Shown here: piece after piece, positions 25,301 to 33,710 of the stretch
Numbering within the stretch: position 1 is the first letter of the stretch
Layout of the letters: every line of letters begins with the position of its first letter
Assembly (NCBI GenBank): GCA_963801055.1
Contig: CAWDDE010000001.1
Coordinates: forward strand, 934,753-998,752
Length of the DNA: 64,000 nt
Direction: 5' to 3'
Origin: DASUPK01 sp963801055
GTDB taxonomy: Bacteria > Actinomycetota > Thermoleophilia > Solirubrobacterales > 70-9
Notes under the pieces: model-generated
Database searches by the model: none
Seen by the model: only the letters and a program-made list of their open reading frames with translations
Told to the model about the DNA's origin: nothing
Translations under genes and position numbers: made by a program

Positions 25301-26335
25301 TGGAACCGTAGCGAACGCTCCCATAGGCGCGTCGCACGGGTCGCGCCCGAACGGAGGCGACTCCGTGCTGCAAGAAATCGTGCAGGGAGGCGGGTTCCCG
25401 CTCCGCCCTACGCAGCCACCGGCGAGGCCCCGCACGTCGCGGTAGGCGCGGCAGACCTCCCGCAGGATGCCCAGCATCTGCTCGGCGGCGGGCGAACGCG
25501 CCTCGCTGTCGCGCGTGACCGCCCAGACCCTGCGAATCGGCTGAGCGCCTCTCACTGCCCGCAGCTCGATGCCGTCGTCCCCGCCGGCGAGCTCGGGAAG
25601 GATCGTCACCCCGAGGCCGCCCGCGACAAATCCCTTGAGCACCTGGTAGTCGTCGCTCTGGAAGCTGATCCGCGGCTCGAAGCCGGCCTCGCGGCAGAGC
25701 CCGAGCACCTGGTCGCGACAGGAGCTGGCCTGCTCGCCGCAGAGCCAGTCCTCGTCGGCGAGATCGGTGATCCGCACCGATTTGGCAGCGGCCAGCGGAT
25801 GGCCGGGCGGCAGCGCGATCCGCATGGGCTCCTCGTAGACCAGCTCCGCCTCGACGTCCCGGGTGAAGTCGAGTGGGAAGGCGGGATAGTCGAAGACGAC
25901 CGCGAGGTCGACGTCGCCCCGCTTCAGCGCGGGAAACGACTCCTCGGGCTCGTCCTCAGTGAACTCCAGCACGACCCTCGGAAAACGCTGCCGGAACAGG
26001 GGGAGCGCCCGGGTCATCAGCGTGGCGCTCGCGGTGGGGAAGCTCGCCAGGCGGAGCCGCCCGCCCTCGAGCCCGGCGATCTGGGCGAGCTCGCGCTCGG
26101 CTTCCTCGAGGCGGCAGATCACGGCGTCGCCGTGGTCCATCAGCGCCTCGCCGGCGGCGGTCAGCTTCGGGCCGTCGCTCGTGCGTTCGAGCAACGGGAT
26201 GCCGACCTCGCGCTCCAGGACGGCGATCTGCTGGCTGACCGCGGACTGCGAGAGATGGAGGGACTCGGCGGCGCCGGAGAACGAGCCGCGCCCGATCACC
26301 TCCCGCAACACCCTGAGCCTCCTCACATCGAGCAT
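25175..26335 (-). CDS. LysR-type transcriptional regulator with unusual C-terminal extension
   Basis: The N-terminal helix-turn-helix (RRLRVLREVIGRGSFSGAAE, LSQSAVSQQIAVLEREVG) and the effector domain (residues ~90-300) are complete and ordinary. The family normally ends near residue 300, here at CRAYRDVR. The reading frame stays open for 84 more codons, which lie over the riboswitch region (25175-25429) and look non-protein-like. Either the true stop was lost, or the extension is tolerated. Effector and target genes are unknown; the divergent small gene at 26441 is a candidate target. Confidence 0.85.
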   Translation of the reverse strand: MLDVRRLRVLREVIGRGSFSGAAESLHLSQSAVSQQIAVLEREVGIPLLERTSDGPKLTAAGEALMDHGDAVICRLEEAERELAQIAGLEGGRLRLASFPTASATLMTRALPLFRQRFPRVVLEFTEDEPEESFPALKRGDVDLAVVFDYPAFPLDFTRDVEAELVYEEPMRIALPPGHPLAAAKSVRITDLADEDWLCGEQASSCRDQVLGLCREAGFEPRISFQSDDYQVLKGFVAGGLGVTILPELAGGDDGIELRAVRGAQPIRRVWAVTRDSEARSPAAEQMLGILREVCRAYRDVRGLAGGCVGRSGNPPPCTISCSTESPPFGRDPCDAPMGAFATVPGSIEPSPWFARERGTQKAALTRCRWGESPAMQLRRNASLSA

Positions 26336-26440
26336 AAGTGAAACTTATCAGGCTGAGAAGGAATCCATGTTGCGCTGATACCTCACGTGCGGGACGATCG
26401 AGACGTTCCATTCCCGAACCGACTGAAGAGGGGACGCGAG

Positions 26441-26764
26441 ATGGTCGACAACGCCGCGATCGAGATCAGATTGCTCGGCGCCGAGGACTATCCGGACGTG
26501 GGGCGTCTCGCCGAGCTCGACACCGCCGAGGTGCCGCCCGCACCGCTGCTCGGCGGAGTCGTCGGGGGCCGCCTGGTGGCCGCCCACTCGCTGGCGACGG
26601 GCGAATCGATCGCGGACCCCTTCTCCCCCACCGCTGATATCGGGGTCCTGCTCGCCCAACGGGCCCGTCAGCTGCGCGGCAGCGACCGAAGCCGAGGGCT
26701 CCTCAGGCGCCTTCGGCGGCCGTACGGCAGTGAGGTTGCGACCGCGCCCGATCTCGCCCCATGA
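26441..26764 (+). CDS. Small protein of unknown function
   Basis: The ATG at 26441 opens 107 codons. The sequence IEIRLLGAEDYPDVGRLAEL resembles the start of a GNAT fold (IRxAxxxDxxxLxxL), followed by PLLGGVVGGRLVAAHSLATG and IADPFSPTADIGVLLAQRARQLRG. The acetyl-CoA-binding half of a GNAT enzyme is absent. As I recall, short proteins with this pattern are common in Thermoleophilia. It is divergent from the LysR gene and its last four bases overlap the window of the next frame. Confidence 0.6.
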   Translation: MVDNAAIEIRLLGAEDYPDVGRLAELDTAEVPPAPLLGGVVGGRLVAAHSLATGESIADPFSPTADIGVLLAQRARQLRGSDRSRGLLRRLRRPYGSEVATAPDLAP

Positions 26765-26817
26765 GTTCTCGAGCGGTGACCGGTCTTACCGAAACAAAGC
26801 AATCGCGAGGAGGACCA

Positions 26818-27045
26818 ATGGAGGCACACGCGGGAACAATCAGGATCGATCAGCTTCGAGAGGCAGACCCGCGCGAGGCCATCCGAACCCCGGTGCGCCC
26901 CCCCGAAGTCGGGACCGCTCCGGTCGAGAAGGCCGCCAAGCGGCCGCGTTTCTTCCGCAAGCGCGCCTGGGCCGATGACCCGCGGCCGCGCTCGATCCCC
27001 GGCTCGGATCACAGCCTGCTGATCCCGCCGCTGAAGGCCTACTGA
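26818..27045 (+). CDS. Small charged protein of unknown function
   Basis: The ATG at 26818 is preceded by GAGGAGGACCA, a strong ribosome-binding site, giving a 75-residue product. It is rich in Pro, Arg and Lys (RTPVRPPEVGTAPVEKAAKR, PRFFRKRAWADD) and ends SDHSLLIPPLKAY. No membrane segment or domain was seen. It is probably co-transcribed with the preceding gene and converges on the argG-coupled small gene. Confidence 0.5.
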   Translation: MEAHAGTIRIDQLREADPREAIRTPVRPPEVGTAPVEKAAKRPRFFRKRAWADDPRPRSIPGSDHSLLIPPLKAY

Positions 27046-27050
27046 GGCGC

Positions 27051-27212
27051 CTAGCTGCTCTCCTCTTCGCCACCTCGGCTCGCCAGGTATGCGCCGACGC
27101 CCAGGGCGGCCAGCACCGCGCCCGCACCGGCGGCCATGCGGATTTCCCGCCCGTAGCGCCAGCGGACGAAGCCGACCACCAGCCGGCCGATCAGCTCATA
27201 GATCCAACTCAT
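27051..27212 (-). CDS. 53-residue single-span membrane protein coupled to argG
   Basis: The ATG at 27212 overlaps the argG TGA in an ATGA quartet. The product reads MSWIYELIGRLVVGFVRWRY, then a hydrophobic helix AAGAGAVLAALGVGAYLAS and an acidic tail ending EEESS. The overlap with argG, the positive-inside charge pattern and the clean membrane helix favour a real gene over chance. Function is unknown. Confidence 0.6.
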   Translation of the reverse strand: MSWIYELIGRLVVGFVRWRYGREIRMAAGAGAVLAALGVGAYLASRGGEEESS

Positions 27213-28468
27213 TCCTCGGCCTCCTTTCGAATTCTGTGGGCGAGCCGGCTCTGCAGCGTGAAAAGCTCGATGAACCCGGGGCTCGCGTGCTGTGAGAACT
27301 CTCCCCCAGATTCGCCGAAAGATGCAAGCGAGCGGTCATACAGCGCGAACGGCGAGCTGCGTCGGACCGGGGTGACCGTCCCGCGATAGAGCCTGAGCGC
27401 CACCTCACCGGTGACGAACTCGTTCACGGCGTCCATGTAGGCGTCGAGGTCACCGCGCAGCGGCTCGAGCCACAGCCCCGCATAGCAGAGGTACGCCCAC
27501 TGGCTCTCGAGCGCTCCCTTGAAGTTGTTCTGGTGGATGGTGCAAACGAGCTTCTCGAGCTCGCGGTGCGCCGCGAGGATGACCGCGGCGGCCGGCACCT
27601 CGTAGAGGTCGCGGACCTTGAGCCCCACCACTCGGTCCTCGATGTGGTCGACGATACCTACGCCGTGGCGCGCCCCGATCTCGGCCACCCGCTCGAGGAG
27701 CTCCACGAGCCCGAGCGCATCGCCGTCGAGTGAGACCGGGCGGCCGCGCTCGAATCCGACCGTGACGGTCTGCGGCTCATTCGGAGCATCCTCGGGCCGG
27801 GTAACCAATTGGAGGACGTCATCGGGTGCGGCTGCCTCGAGGTCCTCGATCGTCCGTCCCTCGGAGGAGCGGCCCCAGAGGTTGTCGTCGATCGAGTAAG
27901 GGGAGACCTCTGTGCCGCCCTTGACCGGAATGCCCTTTTCCCGCGCGTAGGCGAGCTCCTCCTCACGCCCCATCTGCCACTCGCGGACCGGGGCGAGGAT
28001 CCGCAGCTTCGGATCGAGCGTCGCGATCGTCGCCTCGATGCGCACCTGGTCGTTCCCCTTGCCGGTGCAGCCGTGCGCGATCGTGTCGCATCCGTGCTCG
28101 CGGGCGGCCTCCACAGCGAGCTTGCCGATCAGCGGACGGCCGAGGGCCGTGAACAGGGGATAGCCGCCGCCGTAGAGCGCGTTTGCCTTGATCGCCCGTA
28201 GGACGTAGTCGTTGGCGAACTCCTCGCGTGCGTCGACCAGCACCGTCTCCACCGCGCCCAGCTGCTTCGCCTTGCCGGTGACGGCGTTCCAATCCTCCCC
28301 CGGCTGCCCGAGGTCGACCGTGAGCGTGACGATCTCGGCGCCATAGCGCTCCTGGATCCACTTCAGCATCACGCTCGTGTCGAGCCCGCCCGAGTAGAGC
28401 AGGAGCACGCGGCCGACCTGGGCCGGGTCGGCCTGGTACGACGCGATTCGAGGTGCCTCTGCGGCCAT
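27209..28468 (-). CDS. argG: Argininosuccinate synthase
   Basis: Joins citrulline and aspartate with ATP to form argininosuccinate. The 419-residue protein has the PP-loop VLLLYSGGLDTSVMLKW, the segment GNDQVRIEATIATLDP, and the citrulline/aspartate-binding GGTEVSPYSIDDNLWGRS. The rest of the chain matches the family end to end. It is separated from the other arg genes by a sortase locus and a membrane gene, so it probably has its own promoter in the 53-bp divergent region. Confidence 0.97.
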   Translation of the reverse strand: MAAEAPRIASYQADPAQVGRVLLLYSGGLDTSVMLKWIQERYGAEIVTLTVDLGQPGEDWNAVTGKAKQLGAVETVLVDAREEFANDYVLRAIKANALYGGGYPLFTALGRPLIGKLAVEAAREHGCDTIAHGCTGKGNDQVRIEATIATLDPKLRILAPVREWQMGREEELAYAREKGIPVKGGTEVSPYSIDDNLWGRSSEGRTIEDLEAAAPDDVLQLVTRPEDAPNEPQTVTVGFERGRPVSLDGDALGLVELLERVAEIGARHGVGIVDHIEDRVVGLKVRDLYEVPAAAVILAAHRELEKLVCTIHQNNFKGALESQWAYLCYAGLWLEPLRGDLDAYMDAVNEFVTGEVALRLYRGTVTPVRRSSPFALYDRSLASFGESGGEFSQHASPGFIELFTLQSRLAHRIRKEAEE

Positions 28469-28521
28469 AGAGCGGGGAAGTGTGGCGTGTTTGTTCAGGC
28501 CCCGCTGAGAGAATCCCGGCG

Positions 28522-29222
28522 GTGCAGCGGGGGATACGCATCCTCTCGATCATGCTGATCACGGCGGGGATCGTCGTCCTCGCCGACGCCGGACTGACCC
28601 TGGTCTGGCAGGAGCCGCTCTCCGCCGCCTACGGCTCCCTCGAGCAGAGCCAGGCCGAGGATCAGCTCAACGACCTCGAGTCGCAGTACCCGAGCGCCGC
28701 GGACCTGGCAGCGATCGCCGGTGTCCAGGGCGAGGCGGCGAAGGCGCGAGATCCTCGCCGGCCGCTTCGAGCCCCACCTGCAGGAGGGCCACGCCATCGG
28801 GCGGATCAAGATCGACCGCATCGGCCTCGACATCGTCGTCGTGCAGGGCACAGACACCGCCTCGCTGCAGAAGGGCCCCGGCCACTACAAGGCGACCCCG
28901 CTGCCGGGCCAGCCGGGCACGGTCGCGATCGCCGGCCACCGGACGACCTATCTGGCGCCGTTTCGCCACATCGACCAGATCGAGGACGGCGACGAGGTGC
29001 GGATCGAGATGCCCTATGCCGCCTTCACCTACGCGGTGCGAGAGGCACGAGGTCGTTGACCCCAGCGACGTTGGGATCCTCAAGCCCGTCGGCTTCGATC
29101 AGCTGGTGCTGACCGCCTGCCACCCGCCCTACAGCGCGGCGCACCGCTTCGCGGTCTTCGCGCGGCTTTCGCGAATCGACCTGTTCGCGATCAGCGGCGA
29201 GGGCCGCTGGCCCGCCCCCTAG
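28522..29222 (+). CDS. Class E/F-like sortase, reading frame broken twice
   Basis: Joined across two one-base shifts (near 28742 and 29040) the product is a sortase. The N-terminal anchor is QRGIRILSIMLITAGIVVLA (GTG start at 28522). A linker follows, then IGRIKIDRIGLDIVVVQGTD, GHYKATPLPGQPGTVAIAGHR with the catalytic His, and LTACHPPYSAAHRFAVFARL with the catalytic Cys and Arg. The total length is 3n+2, as expected from two inserted bases. Sortases attach surface proteins to the wall; no substrate with an LPxTG-like motif was seen in the window. Sequencing error or recent decay are both possible. Confidence 0.8.
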
Positions 29223-29240
29223 GGCCCGCCGGGTCTGCGG

Positions 29241-29498
29241 CTAGAGGCCGCCCGAGCCGCTGCCCGGCGTCGTCGTGTCGTTCGGGCTGGGGACGGGAAG
29301 GCCGCCATTCGGGGCGGTGGCGGTCTCGGTGGTCGTCGTCTCGGTCGTGGTGGAGCGGGTCGGCACGGAGATCGACTCGGGCGGGACCGTCGTGGTGGTG
29401 GTCTTCGAGTTGTCAGCGGCGACGATGATCAGGCCCACCGCGAGCCCGATCACCAGGGCGAGCAGGATGCCGATGATCCAGCGCGTCCGCGTGTCCAC
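29241..29498 (-). CDS. Short membrane-anchored Thr-rich protein
   Basis: GTG start at 29498, 85 residues. One helix (WIIGILLALVIGLAVGLIIV) is followed by a Thr/Pro/Ser-rich extracytoplasmic tail (TTTTTVPPESISVPTRSTTT and onward, ending GSGSGGL). The tail is typical of disordered cell-wall-spanning segments. It lies 10 bp behind argD on the same strand and converges on the sortase gene, 18 bp apart. No sorting signal is visible. Confidence 0.65.
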   Translation of the reverse strand: MDTRTRWIIGILLALVIGLAVGLIIVAADNSKTTTTTVPPESISVPTRSTTTETTTTETATAPNGGLPVPSPNDTTTPGSGSGGL

Positions 29499-29508
29499 GG
29501 CGACAAGG

Positions 29509-30681
29509 CTAGTCCAGGGTCCGGCCGATGATCTCGAGCGCCTCGTCGACCTCGGCCTCGCCGATCACGAGCGGCGGCAGGAAGCGCAGGGTCTCCCCTC
29601 CGATCGGATTGACGATCAGGCCCTCGCCGAGGAGGCGCGCGGCAGCCTCCCGCGCGTCGGCTCCTTCGAGGCGGGCGCCGAGCATCAGGCCGCGCCCGCG
29701 AACCTCGCCGATCGCGTCGAACCCATCCAGGCCGTCGCAGAACCTCGTCCCGAGGTCGCGCACGCGCCGCAGAAGCTCCGCGTCGTCGAGCACGTCGAAG
29801 GCCGCTAGGGAAGCGGCGGCAATCAGCGGACCCCCGGCGAAGGTCGAGCCGTGGTCGCCCCGCTCCAGAACGTCGGCCGCCGCCGCGCTCGCGACGCAGG
29901 CAGCGACCGGCAGTCCCCCGCCCAGCGCCTTGGCCGTGGTCATCACGTCGGGACGCGCCGGCAGCTGCTCGTAGGCCCAGAGCGAGCCGGTCCTGCCCAT
30001 CCCGGTCTGGATCTCGTCGAAGACGAGCAGCACGCCGGCGGCGTCGCAGGCTTCGCGTGCGGCGGCGACCAGCTCGTCCGGAATCACGTGCACCCCCGTC
30101 TCCCCCTGGATCGGCTCGAGCATGACGGCGGCCGTCCGCTCGCCGACGGCCGAGGTGAGCGCATCGGCGTCGTCGCGAGGGACCGGCCGGAAGCCCGGTA
30201 GATACGGGGCGAAGCTCTCGTTGGTCGCGAGCCCCGGGGTCGCTGAGAGCGATCCCATCGTTCGGCCGTGGAAGGCCCCCTCCAGGACGACGATCTCGGG
30301 GTCGGAGATGCCCCGGAGGTGAGCGTGCTTGCGGGCCAACTTGATCGCGCACTCGTTGGCCTCGGTCCCGGAGTTGCAGAGGAACGCCTTGCCGCCCAGG
30401 CTCGATGTGCAGAGCCGCTCCGCCAGCCGCACGCCAGCCTCGGTCAGATAGAGGTTCGAGGTGTGGGTCAGCCTGCCGACCTGCTCGCGCACCGCCTCGA
30501 CGACGGCGGGATGGCAGTGGCCCACCGAGCAGACGGAGATCCCCGCCAGGAAGTCGAGGTACTCCTTCCCCTCGGAGTCCCAGAGCCTCGCCCCTTCGCC
30601 GCGCACGAACTCGACCGGCGCGCGCGGGTAGGTCTGCATCAGCCACCGAGCCTCGAGCTCCTGCAGCTCGGCGAGCTTCAT
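29509..30681 (-). CDS. argD: Acetylornithine aminotransferase
   Basis: PLP-dependent class III aminotransferase of 390 residues that makes N-acetylornithine. Visible motifs are GEGARLWDSEGKEYLDFLAG, CNSGTEANECAIKLAR, EGAFHGRTMGSLSAT, LVFDEIQTGMGRTGSLWAYE and TTAKALGGGLPVAAC with the PLP lysine. It starts 10 bp after the argB stop and continues the argC-argJ-argB-argD cluster. Confidence 0.96.
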   Translation of the reverse strand: MKLAELQELEARWLMQTYPRAPVEFVRGEGARLWDSEGKEYLDFLAGISVCSVGHCHPAVVEAVREQVGRLTHTSNLYLTEAGVRLAERLCTSSLGGKAFLCNSGTEANECAIKLARKHAHLRGISDPEIVVLEGAFHGRTMGSLSATPGLATNESFAPYLPGFRPVPRDDADALTSAVGERTAAVMLEPIQGETGVHVIPDELVAAAREACDAAGVLLVFDEIQTGMGRTGSLWAYEQLPARPDVMTTAKALGGGLPVAACVASAAAADVLERGDHGSTFAGGPLIAAASLAAFDVLDDAELLRRVRDLGTRFCDGLDGFDAIGEVRGRGLMLGARLEGADAREAAARLLGEGLIVNPIGGETLRFLPPLVIGEAEVDEALEIIGRTLD

Positions 30682-30691
30682 CGGCCCGTCC

Positions 30692-31537
30692 TCATGCGGT
30701 GATCTTCGTACCGATGCCCGCGTCGGTGAACAGCTCGAGCAGCACAGTGTGCGGACGCCGCCCGTCGACGATGTGGGCGGCTTCCACCCCGCCCGAGATC
30801 GCTTCGACGCAGGCCGCGAGCTTGGGCCGCATTCCGCCCTGGATACCGTCCAACGAGGCCCTGACCTGATCGGCCGTCGCCGTGGAGACGCGGGATTCGG
30901 GGTCCTCGGGATCGCCCAGCCAGCCGTCCACGTCGGTCAGGAAGATCGCCCTGTGGGCGGGCATCGCCGCAGCGACCTTGCCCGCAGCCTCGTCGGCGTT
31001 GATGTTGTAGGAGGCGCCCTCGCGGTCGGTCCCGACGGAGGCGATCACGGGGACGTAGTCCTCGGCGATGTGATCGATCACATCGACGTTGACCCGCTCG
31101 ATCTCGCCGACGAAGCCGACGTCCTCGGTATTCGCGACCGGGCGCACCTCGAACAGGGAGCCGTCCTCGCCGCCCAGGCCGACCGCGCGCTGGCCGTGGC
31201 GGTTCAGGCGCACCAGGATGTCCGAGTTGATCTTGCCGAGCAGCACCATCTTCGCCACCTCGACCGTCTCGGCGTCCGATACCCGCAGGCCCTCGACGAA
31301 GCGGACCTCCATGCCCATCCGCTCCATGTAGTGGGTGATCTCCGGACCGCCGCCGTGGACGATCACCGGGTTCATGCCGACGTACTTGAGGAGGACGACG
31401 TCGCGGGCGAATGCCTCCCGCAGCTCCTCGTCGCGCATCGCGGCGCCGCCGTACTTGATCACGATCGTCCGCCCGTGGAACTCACGGATGTAGGGCAGCG
31501 CCTCGAGGAGGGTCTCGACGGAGGAGCCGGCGTTCAT
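30692..31537 (-). CDS. argB: Acetylglutamate kinase
   Basis: Phosphorylates N-acetylglutamate, the usual regulated step of arginine synthesis. From the ATG at 31537 (281 residues): TIVIKYGGAAM, NPVIVHGGGPEITHYMERMG, NINADEAAGKVAAAM and FLTDVDGWLGD are all present. The start overlaps the argJ stop (ATGA). The N-terminal helix (NAGSSVETLLEALPYIREF) is compatible with the arginine-sensitive hexameric type, but inhibition cannot be judged from sequence alone. Confidence 0.97.
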   Translation of the reverse strand: MNAGSSVETLLEALPYIREFHGRTIVIKYGGAAMRDEELREAFARDVVLLKYVGMNPVIVHGGGPEITHYMERMGMEVRFVEGLRVSDAETVEVAKMVLLGKINSDILVRLNRHGQRAVGLGGEDGSLFEVRPVANTEDVGFVGEIERVNVDVIDHIAEDYVPVIASVGTDREGASYNINADEAAGKVAAAMPAHRAIFLTDVDGWLGDPEDPESRVSTATADQVRASLDGIQGGMRPKLAACVEAISGGVEAAHIVDGRRPHTVLLELFTDAGIGTKITA

Positions 31538-32700
31538 GTCGTGTACTCGGCGTTGATTCGGATGTAGTCGTGGGTGAGGTCGCTGAAGTAGACGTGGGTG
31601 CTCGCGCCACCGCGTCCCAGATGCACCGAGAGCTCGGCCTCGGGGAGCTCGGCCGCCAGCTCCGCTGCCTGGATCCGGTCCGGGCCGAGCTCGTCGAGCT
31701 GCTCGCCGGCGAGGGCCATCCCGGCGGCCTGGGCGATCCGACCCCAATTCGAGTCGCGGCCGAATAGCGCGGTCTTGACGAGCGGGGAGTTGGCGATCGC
31801 CCTGGCGACGCGGTCTGCCTCGGGCTCGTCGGCGGCCCCGATGACCTCGACTCGGCCCACGCGCGTGGCCCCCTCCCCGTCCGCCACGATCTCGAGGGCG
31901 AGCTGCAGGAGGACTGCCTCGAGCAGGCCATCCGGGAGCGCCGCGCCGGCGGTGCCGGTTGCCTGGAGGAGCACGGTGTCGTTGGTGCTCATCTGTCCGT
32001 CGACCGTGATCCGCTCCATGGACCCGGCCAAAGCCGAGCGCAGCGCGGCGTCCGGGTCGGGGACCTCGGCGTCCGTCTGGACGAAGCAGAGCAGGGTCGC
32101 GAAGCCCGGCTCGATCATCCCGGCGCCCTTGGCCTGCGCCGAGACGGTGACGCCGCCGGCGCGGACGGCGCATCGCTTCGGCCCCTTGTCCGTGGTCATG
32201 ATCGCCTGCGCGAAGTCCTCGCCGCCCTCGGCCGACAGGCCCTCGACCGCCTCCAGCACACCGGCCGTGACGGCTTCGATGTCCAGCGGCACCCCGATCG
32301 TCCCCGTCTCGGCGACCGCCACGGTCCGCGGTTCCACGCCGAGCGCCTCGGCGGCGGCATCCCGCATCGCCAGAGCATCGCTGTACCCCTGCTCGCCGGT
32401 GGCCGCGTTGGCATTGCCGGAGTTGACGGCCACGGCGCGGATTGCATGCGCGTCGCAGTCATCGCGGCAGACCCGCACTGGGGCGGCGGCCGCCGCGTTA
32501 CGGGTCAGCGCGAGGGCCGACCGCACTCCCGGCTCGTCGCAGGCCAGCACCCCGACGTCGGTGGCGCCTTCGTCCTTCAGTCCACACGCAACCCCCGTGG
32601 CGCGGAAGCCGGCTGCGAGCTGGGCGGGATCTAGCTCCTCCACCCCCTCGGGCGGGGTCACCCAGCGCGAGGCGAAGAAGGTCCTCGTCGCGGGACTCAC
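31534..32700 (-). CDS. argJ: Glutamate N-acetyltransferase (ArgJ)
   Basis: Transfers acetyl from acetylornithine to glutamate in the cyclic arginine pathway. The 388-residue precursor has the self-cleavage region GAGMIEPGFATLLCFV, in which the new N-terminal Thr belongs to the ATLL quartet (ATML in many members). NSGNANAATGEQGYSDA and IMTTDKGPKR precede it, and SNWGRIAQAAGMA follows. GTG start overlaps the argC TGA (GTGA). Because argA is not seen, ArgJ may also supply acetylglutamate. Confidence 0.97.
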   Translation of the reverse strand: MSPATRTFFASRWVTPPEGVEELDPAQLAAGFRATGVACGLKDEGATDVGVLACDEPGVRSALALTRNAAAAAPVRVCRDDCDAHAIRAVAVNSGNANAATGEQGYSDALAMRDAAAEALGVEPRTVAVAETGTIGVPLDIEAVTAGVLEAVEGLSAEGGEDFAQAIMTTDKGPKRCAVRAGGVTVSAQAKGAGMIEPGFATLLCFVQTDAEVPDPDAALRSALAGSMERITVDGQMSTNDTVLLQATGTAGAALPDGLLEAVLLQLALEIVADGEGATRVGRVEVIGAADEPEADRVARAIANSPLVKTALFGRDSNWGRIAQAAGMALAGEQLDELGPDRIQAAELAAELPEAELSVHLGRGGASTHVYFSDLTHDYIRINAEYTT

Positions 32701-33710
32701 GAGATCCCCTCCCCCTCCGGCAGGCCGAGCATCAGGTTGAGGTTCTGGATCGCCTGGGATGCGGCGCCCTTCCAGAGGTTGTCGATCGAGGCGAACGCCA
32801 TCGCCCGGCCCGAGGCCTCGTTGAGGGCGAGGTGGATCCGGCAGAGGTTCGTCTCCCGGACGCCGCTCACGCCCGGGGGTTCCGAGGTGACCTCGACGAA
32901 GGGCTCCTCGGCATAGCGCTGCTCGTAGAGGGACAGCATGCGCGCCGGGTCGAGGGGCTCCGTGGTGCGGACGTAGCAGCTCACCAGCTCGCCCTGGTCG
33001 TAGGGCATCAGGTGGGGAACGAAGGTCAGCGCGTACTCCGTGGGCGTCTCGCCGTTCCCGGCGAGCTCGGCGAGCTCCTGGGTGATCTCGGGCGTGTGGC
33101 GGTGGCCCGCGACCTGGTAGGGCTTCGTGTCGTCGGATTGCTTGACCACCGCCATCTCCTCGGCGGCCGCGCGGCCGGCCCCGGACACGCCTGACTTGGC
33201 GTCGATCACCACCTCCTCGATCAGCTCCTCCGCGGCGAGCGGGGCCAGCGCGAGCAGGCTGGCGGTCGGGTAGCAGCCGGGGTTCGCGACCAGCTCGGCA
33301 CCGGCGATCGCCTCCCGGTGGAGCTCCGTGAGCCCGTAGACGGCCTCGGGCACGAGCTGGGGGGCGCCGTGCTCTCCGTACCAGCGCGCGTAGGTATCGA
33401 GGTCGTGCAGGCGGAAGTCGGCGGAGAGGTCGACGACCTTCACACCCTGCTCGCGCAGCGCCGCCACCACCGGCGCCGCCGCGCCATGCGGGTAGGCGAC
33501 GACCGCCGCGTCGACGTCGGAGCCGTCTTCCGCCACCGGCTCCTCGAGGACGAGATCGACCCCGTATTCGGGGTAGAGCTCGTTGAGTGGCCTGCCCGCG
33601 TCGGTCCGGGCGGTGACGCGCGCCAGCTCCAGGCTCGGATGCCGCCGGATCAGCTCGGCGGCGAGCGCCCCGGCGTACCCGGACGCCCCGGCCACCAGGA
33701 CCCTATTCAC
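32697..33710 (-). CDS. argC: N-acetyl-gamma-glutamyl-phosphate reductase
   Basis: NADPH-dependent reductase of the arginine pathway. GTG start at 33710 (337 residues), set by the Rossmann start NRVLVAGASGYAGALAAELI. The catalytic Cys lies in VANPGCYPTASLLAL; GVSGAGRAAAEE and the HRHTPEI segment follow. It overlaps pheT by 8 bp, joining the phenylalanyl-tRNA synthetase genes to the arginine genes, as in many actinobacteria. Confidence 0.97.
   Translation of the reverse strand: MNRVLVAGASGYAGALAAELIRRHPSLELARVTARTDAGRPLNELYPEYGVDLVLEEPVAEDGSDVDAAVVAYPHGAAAPVVAALREQGVKVVDLSADFRLHDLDTYARWYGEHGAPQLVPEAVYGLTELHREAIAGAELVANPGCYPTASLLALAPLAAEELIEEVVIDAKSGVSGAGRAAAEEMAVVKQSDDTKPYQVAGHRHTPEITQELAELAGNGETPTEYALTFVPHLMPYDQGELVSCYVRTTEPLDPARMLSLYEQRYAEEPFVEVTSEPPGVSGVRETNLCRIHLALNEASGRAMAFASIDNLWKGAASQAIQNLNLMLGLPEGEGIS

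Noticed and set aside
28700..29060. Programmed frameshifting in the sortase
   Set aside because: Two shifts in the same direction without slippery heptamers or a pseudoknot, and similar shifts in many unrelated genes; an indel error is simpler.
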